From assembly GCF_006874425.1 (NCBI RefSeq), contig NZ_VIJZ01000012.1, positions 62,001-126,000 on the forward strand: DNA of 64,000 bases. The letters are read 5' to 3'. Positions within the stretch are counted from its first letter, which is position 1; each line of letters opens with the position of its first letter. The notes under the pieces are model-generated. The model was not told the DNA's origin, did not search any database, and was given only the letters and a program-made list of their open reading frames with translations. Below, piece after piece: positions 32,963 through 42,183 of the stretch. This stretch comes from Paenibacillus ottowii. GTDB taxonomy: Bacteria > Bacillota > Bacilli > Paenibacillales > Paenibacillaceae. Made by a program: the position numbers and the translations under genes.

Positions 32963-34963
32963 ATGAAAAAGTTTTCGGGTAAAAAATGGAAGGTGGCGAG
33001 GGTAATCAATGAAAATTTTAAAGCAAAACTAATGGTGGCCTTTGTTGCATTTTTGATCATACCATCTATGATCGTGGGGGCTTTGTCGTTTGAGAGTGCT
33101 AGTCAGCAGATTCGAAACCAGATCGAAGAAAGTGCTGAGCAGGCTATCATCCGTACTAATTTTATTATTGATAGTACCATTGAACCCAAGCTGCATGATG
33201 CAGAATATTTTGCAGAAAAACTAAAAGGTAATCGGGTAGAGACGGAGGAACAAGCGTCTAAACTGGAAGAGTTGTTTAAGCAATATGCTGCACTTCACCC
33301 AGAAGCAGAATCCATCTATTATGGTACGAAAGACGCTAAAATTACAACCTATCCACCAAAGCAATTACCAGATAATTATGATCCACGTATCAGACCTTGG
33401 TATGATGAAGCGATAAAGGGAAATACCAAGACAGTGATTAGTTCACCTTATCTTTCGGCAGACTCAAAGCAAATGACGGTTACAGTGTCCAAAGCTACAC
33501 CAGATGGATCAGGTGTTATTGGCATTGACCTGAAAATCAGTGGTATTAAAGATACATTGAATAATATTAAAGTAGGCCATGAGGGTTATGCCATATTGCT
33601 AGATAGCAACCATACTTACATTGTTCATCCGACGAAGGCAGTAGGCACCAAAATTACAGATATTGAATCACGCATGTTTCAGAGCGACACTGGTGAATAC
33701 GAATATGAGTATGAAGGTCAGCTCAAGTATATGAACTATGCGACCAATAAGCTGACAGGCTGGAAGGTAGGCGGAACGCTTTATTTATCCGAAGTGGATG
33801 AAGCAGCATGGCCGATTTTGGTCAGCACTTTGCTTACCATTGTTGGTTGTCTTGTGGTTGGTGTTATCATTGTTTATATCTTGATCCGTTCCATCATCAA
33901 ACCGATTTTAAAGCTTAAAGAACAGGCGGAAAATGTGAGTGCCGGGGATCTGACACAGGACATTCAAGTCATGAGCAAGGACGAGATTGGAGAATTAGGA
34001 GCAGCTTTTCAGAAAATGCAGAACAACTTGCGATCGGTTATTCAGAACGTAGGGAACAGTGCAGATCACGTTGCTCTCTCTTCGAATGAGCTGACGATAA
34101 GCGCGGAACAAACCAGCGCTGCAAGTGAGCAGGTGTCTCAGGCTGTGCAAGAAATTGCTAGCGGAGCGGAGAAGCAGACGACAGGACTTGAAAATAATTC
34201 AATGGCACTGGATGAAATAGCACAAGGAGTCACGCGAATCGCTGAACGCTCGACTTCAGTAGCGGATCTGGCCAGACGATCTGCCTTGCAAGCAGAGGAA
34301 GGACGAAAATCTGTGGAGCAGACAGGCGAGCAGATGGATTCCATTCACCAGTCAGTAGAGCGTTCCAACGGAATGATTCAAACCTTGCAAGCCCGCTCTC
34401 ATGAAATTGGAGAAATAACGAAGGTCATTAGCGATATCTCCAATCAGACGAATCTGCTGGCCTTGAATGCAGCTATTGAGGCAGCCAGAGCAGGTGATCA
34501 TGGTAAAGGTTTTGCGGTCGTTGCGGATGAGGTGCGCAAGCTGGCAGAACAGTCTCAGACATCTGCCACCCAGATTGCCAACTTGATTGGCGAAATTCAG
34601 CTTGAAACCGAAACGACGGTGGAGACGATGGACAGGGTTACGACTGAGGTGAAGGACGGACTGCAGATTTCCAAAGCGACTATTGTGAAGCTGAACCATG
34701 CGATGGAAGGCATTCGGGAGACCACGCCTCAGATCGAAGAGGTTGCCTCGATTGCCCAGCAAATATCCGCCAGTGTACAAGAGATTGCAGCGACAGCCAA
34801 TGAGCTGGCGACGATTGCAACCGGTAATGCCGCCACATCTGAAGAAGTGGCCGCCTCTTCACAAGAGCAACTGGCTTCCATGGAGGAAATCTCGGCTGCT
34901 GCTCAGTTGCTTTCCAATATGGCTGCTGATTTGAAGGTAATGGTCAGTCGCTTCAAATATTAA
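32963..34963 (+). CDS. Methyl-accepting chemotaxis protein with dCache sensor
   Basis: The protein of about 666 residues has a first membrane helix (LMVAFVAFLIIPSMIVGALS), an extracellular dCache-type sensor (with YYGTKDAKITTYPPKQ and DPRIRPWYDEAIKG), a second helix (ILVSTLLTIVGCLVVGVIIV), a HAMP domain, and a long coiled-coil signalling domain with the conserved hairpin tip EITKVISDISNQTNLLALNA. Methylation glutamates are present in the repeated helices. The start at 32963 has GGAG at proper distance. The ligand is unknown; dCache receptors often bind amino acids. Confidence 0.93.
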   Translation: MKKFSGKKWKVARVINENFKAKLMVAFVAFLIIPSMIVGALSFESASQQIRNQIEESAEQAIIRTNFIIDSTIEPKLHDAEYFAEKLKGNRVETEEQASKLEELFKQYAALHPEAESIYYGTKDAKITTYPPKQLPDNYDPRIRPWYDEAIKGNTKTVISSPYLSADSKQMTVTVSKATPDGSGVIGIDLKISGIKDTLNNIKVGHEGYAILLDSNHTYIVHPTKAVGTKITDIESRMFQSDTGEYEYEYEGQLKYMNYATNKLTGWKVGGTLYLSEVDEAAWPILVSTLLTIVGCLVVGVIIVYILIRSIIKPILKLKEQAENVSAGDLTQDIQVMSKDEIGELGAAFQKMQNNLRSVIQNVGNSADHVALSSNELTISAEQTSAASEQVSQAVQEIASGAEKQTTGLENNSMALDEIAQGVTRIAERSTSVADLARRSALQAEEGRKSVEQTGEQMDSIHQSVERSNGMIQTLQARSHEIGEITKVISDISNQTNLLALNAAIEAARAGDHGKGFAVVADEVRKLAEQSQTSATQIANLIGEIQLETETTVETMDRVTTEVKDGLQISKATIVKLNHAMEGIRETTPQIEEVASIAQQISASVQEIAATANELATIATGNAATSEEVAASSQEQLASMEEISAAAQLLSNMAADLKVMVSRFKY

Positions 34964-35004
34964 AAACGAGCTTGAACCCTATCGAATCTATAGTACAATG
35001 AATG

Positions 35005-35062
35005 CTCGGGACAGTTCTTTAAGCCTTATGGCATAAGGAAACTGTCCTGAGTTTTTTTTATA
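35005..35062 (+). terminator. Strong terminator after the chemoreceptor
   Basis: CTCGGGACAGTT pairs with AACTGTCCTGAG around a second hairpin, followed by eight T. Confidence 0.9.
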
Positions 35063-35115
35063 TTTCCGTTACAGCTTCTTGCGACGTATCCAAAGATTAC
35101 AAGGAGGACGAACAC

Positions 35116-37677
35116 TTGGTTCGAGATTTATTGTTATATACGATTGTGATATTATTGTTAGTTTTGATTTTTCAGCGTCAGCTCATTCGTCAGGCAATCA
35201 CGACTGTCTTTTATGGGCTGGCAGGAATTCTGTTTTTATATTATGGCATAAATGATACAACACTGCTGACCTGCATGCTGGAAATTGGGGGGAGTCTATT
35301 GTTTATGACTCTGCTTGGACAAGCTCTAACCCCGACCAAGTATACATATAGGCAGTGTGTGCTGAAGAAAAATCATGATCTGCTAACTTTACTTCGAGTT
35401 CAACCTGGCTTTACCTTCAGGCTGGAGCAAAGAGATGATGAATTTTATTATATGCTGCTTGATGGTGAATTGCTGGAGCGCATGGGTCTAAATCTGCAAG
35501 TCAATCTCAATAAATGGGAGCATGTGAAGCGGATCGGAGATATTTTGGAGCTTTCCTCTGAAACATTAGAGCAGCTGACCGAATATTACAAACAGGCTTG
35601 GTTCGGTGATCGGATTGTATTTGAATTGGAGTTTTGGGAATATTCAGCCTTGATTACCCTACATCCTGTCAGGATGGATGGGTTCACCAGATATGTCATT
35701 GGTCATGTATTGGATATTACGGAGTATAAAGCTTCCGAGCAGAAAAAAAAGGAAATGAGCGAGTCTAGCCATGCGAAAAGCGTTTTAGCCCATATGAGCC
35801 ACGAAATTCGAACGCCGCTGAATGGCATCATTGGCCTCTCAAAGCTGTTGAGTAAGACTCAACTGACTGACGTTCAAAAAGATTACCTCCACAAGCTGCT
35901 TGCCTCCTCACGCACTCTTTTATCCATGCTCAATAATGTGTTGGATTTCTCCAAGATGGAGGCCTGTAAGCTGGAACTGGAGAGGGTTGAATTTGAGTTG
36001 GAAGACATGCTTCGGCATCTCGCAGATACTGTTGGGACTTTGCTGGAACATAAAGAAATAGAGGTAGTTTTCATAACAGACCCGGAATTGCCGAAAAGTT
36101 TCAAGGGAGACCCGCTTCGAATGGAGCAAGTACTTTTAAATCTTTTGACCAACGCCATTAAGTTTACGGATCAAGGACATGTATTGTTAGAGGTAAAAAT
36201 GGTAGGCCAGCAGGACGGACGGATAAGTGTTTCTTTTATGGTGGAAGATACGGGCATAGGCATTTCCAAAACGGGGATGGACAAGCTATTCGTCCCTTTT
36301 TCCCAAGTGAGTACCTCAACCCACCGATATGGGGGTTCTGGACTAGGTTTATCTATTAGTAAGCAATTGGCTGAAGCGATGGGTGGTACCATAGAAGTGA
36401 AAAGTTGTTTAGGAGAGTATAGTCAATTTTACTTTAATGTAGAGCTGGAAAAAGGAGAATTGAAAACGAAAAGCACTCAGCTAGAAAAATCGGTCTACGA
36501 CAAAGCCTTAATCCTTGCACAGCATGAACTGGTAAGCCGCAGCCTGGACGAACTACTGCAAGATTTGGGTCTACAAACTCTCATCGTTTCATCCTTTCAG
36601 GAATATGCAGATGCTTTTCAAAAGGGTGAACAATTTGATCTTGTTATGATTGATATGGGGATAGCAGGTTTTAGAGAACTTGAATCATGGAGGCATTGGT
36701 TTCATATGCTGGATAAGCAAATGACTCAGGTGATTGGACTTACAACAGTATTCCAATTGGAAGCTGTAGCTGCTGATGCCGCAGATCATGGGGTGGATGC
36801 TTTTTTGTCTAAGCCTGTAACTCGGAGCGCTCTTCTGGAGCTTCTCCGCTTGAGGTCTAAGCAGGAAAAGTCAGGGTCTGTGGATAATCACAGTCTGGAA
36901 GCTGCTGCAACAATGAATTCCCAATACGAAGTGGGGAACTCAACACAAAAGTACCAAATCCTTATAGCGGAGGATAACGAGATTAGTCAGGTCGTGATAA
37001 CCGAGTTTTTGGCAGAGCGCGGTTTCGAGGTAACAGTAGTTACAAATGGAAGAGAAGTAATCAAGGTACTGGAACGGTGTTCCTGGGATGTGGTGTTGCT
37101 TGATCTGCATATGCCGGAAATGGATGGTTTTGAGACGGCTAGACATATTCGAAAGAACAGAGCCTTTGACCGGCTCCCGATTATCGCTTTTACCGCAGAT
37201 GCTGTGCAGCCTGAACGGGAAGTTTGGCTTCGTGCGGGCATTAATGATATGCTGCTCAAGCCTGTACATGAATTGACCGCAACAAGAATGTTGAATAGCT
37301 GGATCCATTTAGCATGGCTGCAAGAATTATATGGCATTCATGCGGAGAAGGCGATAGCGGGAATGGATGGCAAGGTGTATATTTTTCAATTTTCCCTATA
37401 TAAATGGATACAAGAATACCAGTATCTTGACAAGAGAATTGTGAGGAAGATGGACAATGGGCAGTTGTCTTCGGCTCTTCGATTAATTCACTCGCTGAAG
37501 GGAGGGACGGGGAATCTGTGTGCGACTGAACTGCTGGCCAAGGTGATCGAGCTGGAGAAAACATTGAAGCGCAGCAATGAAACCTCAGCTGGAGAACTGT
37601 ATCCAGACTGGCGAGAGCAACTGAGTGCGGTTCAAAAGGAGATTAATCATATTAAATCATCCATACCCTGGATATAA
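35116..37677 (+). CDS. Hybrid sensor histidine kinase (HisKA-HATPase-REC-REC-HPt)
   Basis: An 853-residue protein. Residues 5-70 hold three membrane helices with almost no external loop; 85-205 look PAS-like. HisKA has His229 in AHMSHEIRTPLNG. The ATPase domain has NLLTNAIKFTDQG, VEDTGIGIS and GGSGLGLSIS. The first receiver (about 460-575) seems degenerate (LVMIDMGIAGFRE). The second has acidic AEDNE, Asp665 in LLDLHMPEMDG and the Lys of LLKPV. The HPt has His792 in IHSLKGGTG. The full phosphorelay is present in one chain. TTG start with AAGGAGG. It converges on an OmpR-type regulator, a plausible but unproven partner. Confidence 0.93.
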   Translation: MVRDLLLYTIVILLLVLIFQRQLIRQAITTVFYGLAGILFLYYGINDTTLLTCMLEIGGSLLFMTLLGQALTPTKYTYRQCVLKKNHDLLTLLRVQPGFTFRLEQRDDEFYYMLLDGELLERMGLNLQVNLNKWEHVKRIGDILELSSETLEQLTEYYKQAWFGDRIVFELEFWEYSALITLHPVRMDGFTRYVIGHVLDITEYKASEQKKKEMSESSHAKSVLAHMSHEIRTPLNGIIGLSKLLSKTQLTDVQKDYLHKLLASSRTLLSMLNNVLDFSKMEACKLELERVEFELEDMLRHLADTVGTLLEHKEIEVVFITDPELPKSFKGDPLRMEQVLLNLLTNAIKFTDQGHVLLEVKMVGQQDGRISVSFMVEDTGIGISKTGMDKLFVPFSQVSTSTHRYGGSGLGLSISKQLAEAMGGTIEVKSCLGEYSQFYFNVELEKGELKTKSTQLEKSVYDKALILAQHELVSRSLDELLQDLGLQTLIVSSFQEYADAFQKGEQFDLVMIDMGIAGFRELESWRHWFHMLDKQMTQVIGLTTVFQLEAVAADAADHGVDAFLSKPVTRSALLELLRLRSKQEKSGSVDNHSLEAAATMNSQYEVGNSTQKYQILIAEDNEISQVVITEFLAERGFEVTVVTNGREVIKVLERCSWDVVLLDLHMPEMDGFETARHIRKNRAFDRLPIIAFTADAVQPEREVWLRAGINDMLLKPVHELTATRMLNSWIHLAWLQELYGIHAEKAIAGMDGKVYIFQFSLYKWIQEYQYLDKRIVRKMDNGQLSSALRLIHSLKGGTGNLCATELLAKVIELEKTLKRSNETSAGELYPDWREQLSAVQKEINHIKSSIPWI

Positions 37678-37682
37678 CTTCG

Positions 37683-38375
37683 TTATTGCATAAATTTGTA
37701 GCCGATTCCCCAGATGGTCTTAATCAGTTGTGGTTTCTTGGGGTCTTTTTCGATCTTTCTGCGTAAATGGTTAATATGTACGTCTACTGCCCTTTCATTA
37801 ATAAAGGAGTCTGTGCCACGGAGAGCCTGAATCAAGGCATATCTACTAAATACAATTCCTCGGTTCGAATAAAAAAGCTTCATTAGCTCAAATTCCGAAT
37901 AGGTCATTTCTATTATTTGACCATTCACGGTAACCATTCTTCTCGCCAGATCTAAAGTAATGCCATTTTCAGGTTCAGCCTCGGGTGAAATGCTTCTTCC
38001 TTGCAAGCGTGTGATTTTTATCCGACGAAAAAGAGCCTCGATCCGTGCTTTGAGCTCCTGCAAACTAAAAGGCTTGCAAATATAATCATCTGCTCCCAAC
38101 GTAAGTGTACGAATGCGCTCTGAAATGTTGTTTTCTGTGGAAATCACAATGATTGGCACGTCCGTATGCTTGCGTATCAGGGGACAGGGATTTACACCAT
38201 CCAAATCAGGAAGCAGCAGATCTAGCAAAATAATATCAGGCTGCACCCTATCGAGCTGGGCAATCCCTTCAGTCGCTTGTTCCACTCGTGTAACGTTGTA
38301 GCCTTCTCCTGTTAAATATAAGGAGAGAGTGTCACCTAGCATATTATCATCTTCAATAATTAAAACATTAGACAT
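37683..38375 (-). CDS. OmpR-family response regulator
   Basis: A 230-residue regulator with a receiver domain (IIEDDNML, phospho-acceptor Asp in ILLDLLLPDLDG, CKPFSLQEL) and an OmpR-type winged helix (MTYSEFELMKLFYSNRG, ERAVDVHINHLRRKIEKDP, IKTIWGIGYKF). It converges with the hybrid kinase; only 5 bases separate the two stop codons, so their transcripts may overlap at the 3' ends. No membrane-bound simple kinase is adjacent. Confidence 0.93.
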   Translation of the reverse strand: MSNVLIIEDDNMLGDTLSLYLTGEGYNVTRVEQATEGIAQLDRVQPDIILLDLLLPDLDGVNPCPLIRKHTDVPIIVISTENNISERIRTLTLGADDYICKPFSLQELKARIEALFRRIKITRLQGRSISPEAEPENGITLDLARRMVTVNGQIIEMTYSEFELMKLFYSNRGIVFSRYALIQALRGTDSFINERAVDVHINHLRRKIEKDPKKPQLIKTIWGIGYKFMQ

Positions 38376-38917
38376 GATGTGTTTCCTTATCTATTTTTAA
38401 ATTTTGCAAGTTCTTTTGATAGAGTAAACTCCTTTGGTCAGTCTGTCAAAAGCTCAGCTATATGATGAAAATCCAGTAGCCAGACAGTCTCGATATATAT
38501 CTATTTGATATGGAAATGTACTTTTTTTGAGATTTATTGCTATATTACATCGTTTTTCATATAAATTTAACAATATACTGCAGGGAAATGACCCTTAATT
38601 ACAATAAATTAACAAAAGATCTCAGAAACATGCATTGACTTTAAAGAAAATTATGGTATTTTATTACATAGGAGTTGACATCCTCTGACAAGACCCCTTA
38701 GAAAACCCCACTATTTAAATCTTCCATTAACTTACTCTTAATATTCCATTTTTGTATTTTTCTGTACTCTATATGTTCCTGTGATCGTACTCATGATTTT
38801 TTTGGTGTGGATACCCCATTTTGATTCAGACTGTCTACTCATTTTAGCTTACATATTTACACTTTTTTTGCTTTCCATGCTTGTATTTTTCAAAAAATCA
38901 GGTCAGCGGGAGGACGA
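38376..38917. other. Long intergenic region upstream of ectB
   Basis: About 540 AT-rich bases with no gene. It holds the regulator promoter region (leftward) and an ectB promoter at 38635-38662. Nothing else with clear structure was seen. Confidence 0.5.
38635..38662 (+). promoter_or_regulatory. Probable sigma-A promoter for ectB
   Basis: TTGACT at 38635-38640 and TATTTT at 38657-38662 with a 16-base spacer. The transcript would have a leader of about 250 nt. Confidence 0.4.
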
Positions 38918-40186
38918 ATGATTATGAATACTTTCGAAACACTGGAGTCCAATGTAAGATCTTACTGCAGAAGTTTTCCAGTTGTTTTCAACAAGGCGAA
39001 AAACGATGTATTGTACACGGAGACAGGGGAGGGCTATATTGACTTTTTTGCCGGTGCAGGGGCTCTAAACTACGGGCATAATAATGACTTTATGAAAAAT
39101 CGGTTACTAGATTATCTAACCTCTGATCGGATCATGCATGGTCTGGATATGTACACCACGGCCAAGCAAGAGTTTATAGAGTCTTTTTCCGAGCGTATTC
39201 TCCAGCCTAAGGGCTTGAATTATAAGCTTCAATTTTGCGGACCGACAGGAACGAATGCGGTGGAAGCAGCACTGAAACTTGCGCGTAAAGTGAAAAAAAG
39301 AAACGGTATTTTTGCTTTTATGGGTGCGTTCCACGGTATGTCGCTGGGTAGTCTATCTATTACCAGCAACACCTCCATGCGAGAGAGCGCAGGAGTCCCA
39401 CTGAATAATGTTACCTTTATACCTTATAACAGTACGTTTAATGGAATGGATACCATTTTGTATATGGAACAGCTTTTAACAGACACTCATTCGGGTGTGG
39501 AAAAGCCTGCTGCGATTATTTTAGAGACAGTACAAGCTGAAGGTGGTATTAATATCGCAGATAACGAATGGCTGCGTGATTTGCGACAGTTGTGCGATGA
39601 TCATGATATTTTGCTTATTGTTGACGACATTCAGGTCGGTTGCGGCCGAGTTGGTTCGTTCTTCTCGTTTGAGCGAGCAGGAATTGTTCCTGATATGGTT
39701 GTCCTGTCCAAGTCAATCAGTGGATACGGTCTGCCAATGTCTTTGCTGCTGCTTAAGCCAGAACTGGATATTTGGAGTCCTGGTGAACATAACGGCACCT
39801 TCCGTGGAAATCAGCTAGCATTTGTCGGAGCAAAGGCAGCGCTGGAGTTTAGAGACACAGTAGAGCTGGAAGCTCAAGTAAAGGAAAAAGAGGCTTTTGT
39901 TCAGCAGTTTTTGCGTGAACATATCCAAACGATGGATCCGCTTATTAAAATTCGCGGCTTGGGATTAATCTGGGGAATTGATGTGACCCATCTGGGAGAA
40001 GCTTTCGCCAAGGAAGTAGCTACCCTCTGCTTCAGTAAGGGACTTATTATTGAGCGAGCTGGGCGTAACGATACGGTACTTAAAATTATGCCAGCGTTAA
40101 CGATAACTTTGGAAAACTTGAGTAAGGGCTGCAACATTATTAAAGAAAGCATGGCTCAGGTAACCAGCAACTTAGTTACGCTGTAA
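38918..40186 (+). CDS. ectB: Diaminobutyrate-2-oxoglutarate aminotransferase
   Basis: A class III PLP aminotransferase of 422 residues that converts L-aspartate semialdehyde and glutamate to L-2,4-diaminobutyrate. EctB features: GYIDFFAGAGALNYGHNN, FCGPTGTNAVEAALKLAR, FMGAFHGMSLGSLSITSN, the PLP-binding DDIQVGCGR and the Schiff-base Lys265 in VLSKSISGYGLPM. The other ectoine genes (ectA, ectC) are absent, so the enzyme likely supplies diaminobutyrate for another use; in P. polymyxa, an unlinked ectB serves polymyxin synthesis (established knowledge). GGGAGG precedes ATG 38918; ATG 38924 is an alternative. A strong terminator follows. Confidence 0.92.
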   Translation: MIMNTFETLESNVRSYCRSFPVVFNKAKNDVLYTETGEGYIDFFAGAGALNYGHNNDFMKNRLLDYLTSDRIMHGLDMYTTAKQEFIESFSERILQPKGLNYKLQFCGPTGTNAVEAALKLARKVKKRNGIFAFMGAFHGMSLGSLSITSNTSMRESAGVPLNNVTFIPYNSTFNGMDTILYMEQLLTDTHSGVEKPAAIILETVQAEGGINIADNEWLRDLRQLCDDHDILLIVDDIQVGCGRVGSFFSFERAGIVPDMVVLSKSISGYGLPMSLLLLKPELDIWSPGEHNGTFRGNQLAFVGAKAALEFRDTVELEAQVKEKEAFVQQFLREHIQTMDPLIKIRGLGLIWGIDVTHLGEAFAKEVATLCFSKGLIIERAGRNDTVLKIMPALTITLENLSKGCNIIKESMAQVTSNLVTL

Positions 40187-40205
40187 ATTGTAATTCCATC
40201 AGCAA

Positions 40206-40273
40206 GCCCCTTGGCTGGAGTCGCCATCTGCTGCAAGGCAAGCAAGGGCGACACCTTCCAAGGGGTATTTTGC
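40206..40273 (+). terminator. Terminator of ectB
   Basis: GCCCCTTGG and CCAAGGGGT enclose an inner CGCC/GGCG stem before ATTTTG. Confidence 0.8.
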
Positions 40274-40278
40274 AAAAA

Positions 40279-40797
40279 TTAAGAAATAACCGCTTGCACG
40301 TATTTTTGTGCAGATTGCTCCAACTGCTCGTCTGTCAAAACGGCTGCACCATACTGCACGAAATAAGGGAGCAACTTCACACCAATCATATGGCCTGTAG
40401 CTTCAAAAGGTCTCAACAGTTCTTCGATCGTGTACCTGTTTCGTCCACCATGTTGATAGTTTTCCTCCACGCTGGCAGCAGACAAGGCGATCAATAACTC
40501 TTTGCCCTGTAGCTTGCCACCCTCGCTTCCATAAGCCCAGCCGTAGGTTAAAACCTTATCCAGCCATTTTTTCAGCAGGGAAGGACTGCTATACCAGTAA
40601 AAAGGGAATTGCAGAACAATGCGATCATGCTCCTCTAGCAGTTTCTGCTCGTGGGCAACGTTGATTTGCTCATCCGGGTATACCTCATACAAGTTGTGAA
40701 CGGTCACATTGGATTGCTTCTCGAGTTCTTGCATCCATCTTTTGTTAATACGAGACTCTGCCAGATCAGGGTGAACAACGATAACGAGTGTTGACAT
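40279..40797 (-). CDS. NAD(P)H oxidoreductase, KefF/MdaB-like
   Basis: A 172-residue flavodoxin-fold reductase: MSTLVIVVHPDLAESRINK (FMN loop), LQFPFYWYSSPSLLKKWLDKVLTYGWAYG (flavin and dimer segment) and GGRNRYTIEELLRPFEATGH. It belongs to the same superfamily as the protein at 9488-10063 but to a separate branch. It probably reduces quinones or azo compounds. The intergenic space before it has no adjacent regulator. It is monocistronic. Confidence 0.87.
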   Translation of the reverse strand: MSTLVIVVHPDLAESRINKRWMQELEKQSNVTVHNLYEVYPDEQINVAHEQKLLEEHDRIVLQFPFYWYSSPSLLKKWLDKVLTYGWAYGSEGGKLQGKELLIALSAASVEENYQHGGRNRYTIEELLRPFEATGHMIGVKLLPYFVQYGAAVLTDEQLEQSAQKYVQAVIS

Positions 40798-40913
40798 GTG
40801 AAAACCATCTCCCCAAAGCTTATTTTTCGTAAGTAAATAACCATTCTGCGTGTACCCATTTTAGTTTTAACCCATAAAATTGTCAACTCTTCTCAATTTT
40901 TATGCTCTACATA

Positions 40914-40945
40914 CAAAAAAACTCCGACAATCTATGCCGGAGTTA
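40914..40945. terminator. Hairpin between two leftward genes
   Basis: AACTCCG and CGGAGTT flank a short loop (ACAATCTATGC), with A and T runs outside; it ends the diguanylate cyclase transcript. Confidence 0.7.
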
Positions 40946-40964
40946 CATTAAATGCATTTTTACA

Positions 40965-42089
40965 TTAAGCGATATGGTTAAGAGCAACAATTTTATTTTT
41001 ACCGGAGCGCTTGGCTTGATACAAATAGTCGTCTGTCTCCTGGAAAAATACATCTTTGTCTTTGTTCATATCTTCGGTGTAGCTTTTTAATCCAATGCTT
41101 ACGGTTACAGAAACGATTTGCATTTTCTCCTGAAAGGTCATCTTCTCCACTTCACGTCGAATGTTCTCTACAATCTGATAAGCTTCCTCAAAAGTATGCT
41201 CGAACATTAAAATAGCAAACTCCTCACCGCCATAGCGGGCGGGAATGTCATTTGCTGTAATCTGCTCCGTAATAATTTGTGAGATGCCTTCCAAAATTTT
41301 ATCTCCAAACTGATGTCCGTAAGTGTCATTGATTTTCTTGAAATTATCAATGTCCACTAATGCCAGATGGATGATCGCGCCTTGTTCGGCATATTCCAGT
41401 GCTTTTTCATAAAAATTTTGGAAGGACAAATGATTGTACAGCTTTGTCAAACCATCGGTCATGGACATTTTGCTGATAATCGCGTTGCTGATCATTAATT
41501 CCTGCTGAGCACGCTTGGTTTTGTATAAATCGACTAACAAATCGCGGCCGCTGGCCTGAATAATGAGGGCAATAAAGGTAGACATAATCAAAAATGTTGG
41601 AATCGCCACGATATCAAATTCTGACAAATAGCTGCGGAATGACTCACCTATTGCTAGCAACAGAAAAAAGACGATCACTTGCAATATAAAAGAAAGCCAT
41701 ATTAAGCGACGATTGAAGAACAGGATCGAAGAGAAAATAGGCAACAAGCACACCGCTGGAATAATCCGGATATCATAGTTTAAGCGAATAATCATCCAAC
41801 AAATGACGGTACTTGCCATAAACAGAATTTCAAAAGAAAACCTGTTAAATTTAAAATGTGCGAGTTCTGCAAGTAAGTTGGATCCACACATGATTAGCGT
41901 GGGAACAATAAGGGTGCCCACGTAAAATTCATAAGGCGAAGCGGGATAATCAAGGAATAGGTAGCTGCCCAGCTGGACAATAAAATGTACAGCTATAATC
42001 GTCCAGTAAAGTAATAGCATTTTGCGAACCCAGCGGGCTTGCTTTGTTTTGTAATCCATAGATTGAGTAAGCCGTTTTGTCTTGTTCAT
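40965..42089 (-). CDS. Membrane-bound diguanylate cyclase (GGDEF)
   Basis: A 374-residue protein with about six membrane helices (residues 25-195) and a C-terminal GGDEF domain from about residue 205. MTDGLTKLYNHLSFQ begins the domain, DIDNFKKINDTYGHQFGD binds metal and substrate, and the active site reads RYGGEEFAIL. No inhibitory RxxD motif is obvious at the expected place. It should make cyclic di-GMP, affecting motility or matrix; the chemoreceptor gene lies 6 kb away. The N-terminal sensor type is not identified. Confidence 0.92.
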   Translation of the reverse strand: MNKTKRLTQSMDYKTKQARWVRKMLLLYWTIIAVHFIVQLGSYLFLDYPASPYEFYVGTLIVPTLIMCGSNLLAELAHFKFNRFSFEILFMASTVICWMIIRLNYDIRIIPAVCLLPIFSSILFFNRRLIWLSFILQVIVFFLLLAIGESFRSYLSEFDIVAIPTFLIMSTFIALIIQASGRDLLVDLYKTKRAQQELMISNAIISKMSMTDGLTKLYNHLSFQNFYEKALEYAEQGAIIHLALVDIDNFKKINDTYGHQFGDKILEGISQIITEQITANDIPARYGGEEFAILMFEHTFEEAYQIVENIRREVEKMTFQEKMQIVSVTVSIGLKSYTEDMNKDKDVFFQETDDYLYQAKRSGKNKIVALNHIA

Positions 42090-42183
42090 GATGTCACCAC
42101 ACTTAATGTATCATTAGCCATTCTCGTATTATAAGATACTATGTGATGAAGTTGAAGCTAATTTTTTTAAGGGTATGAACTCG

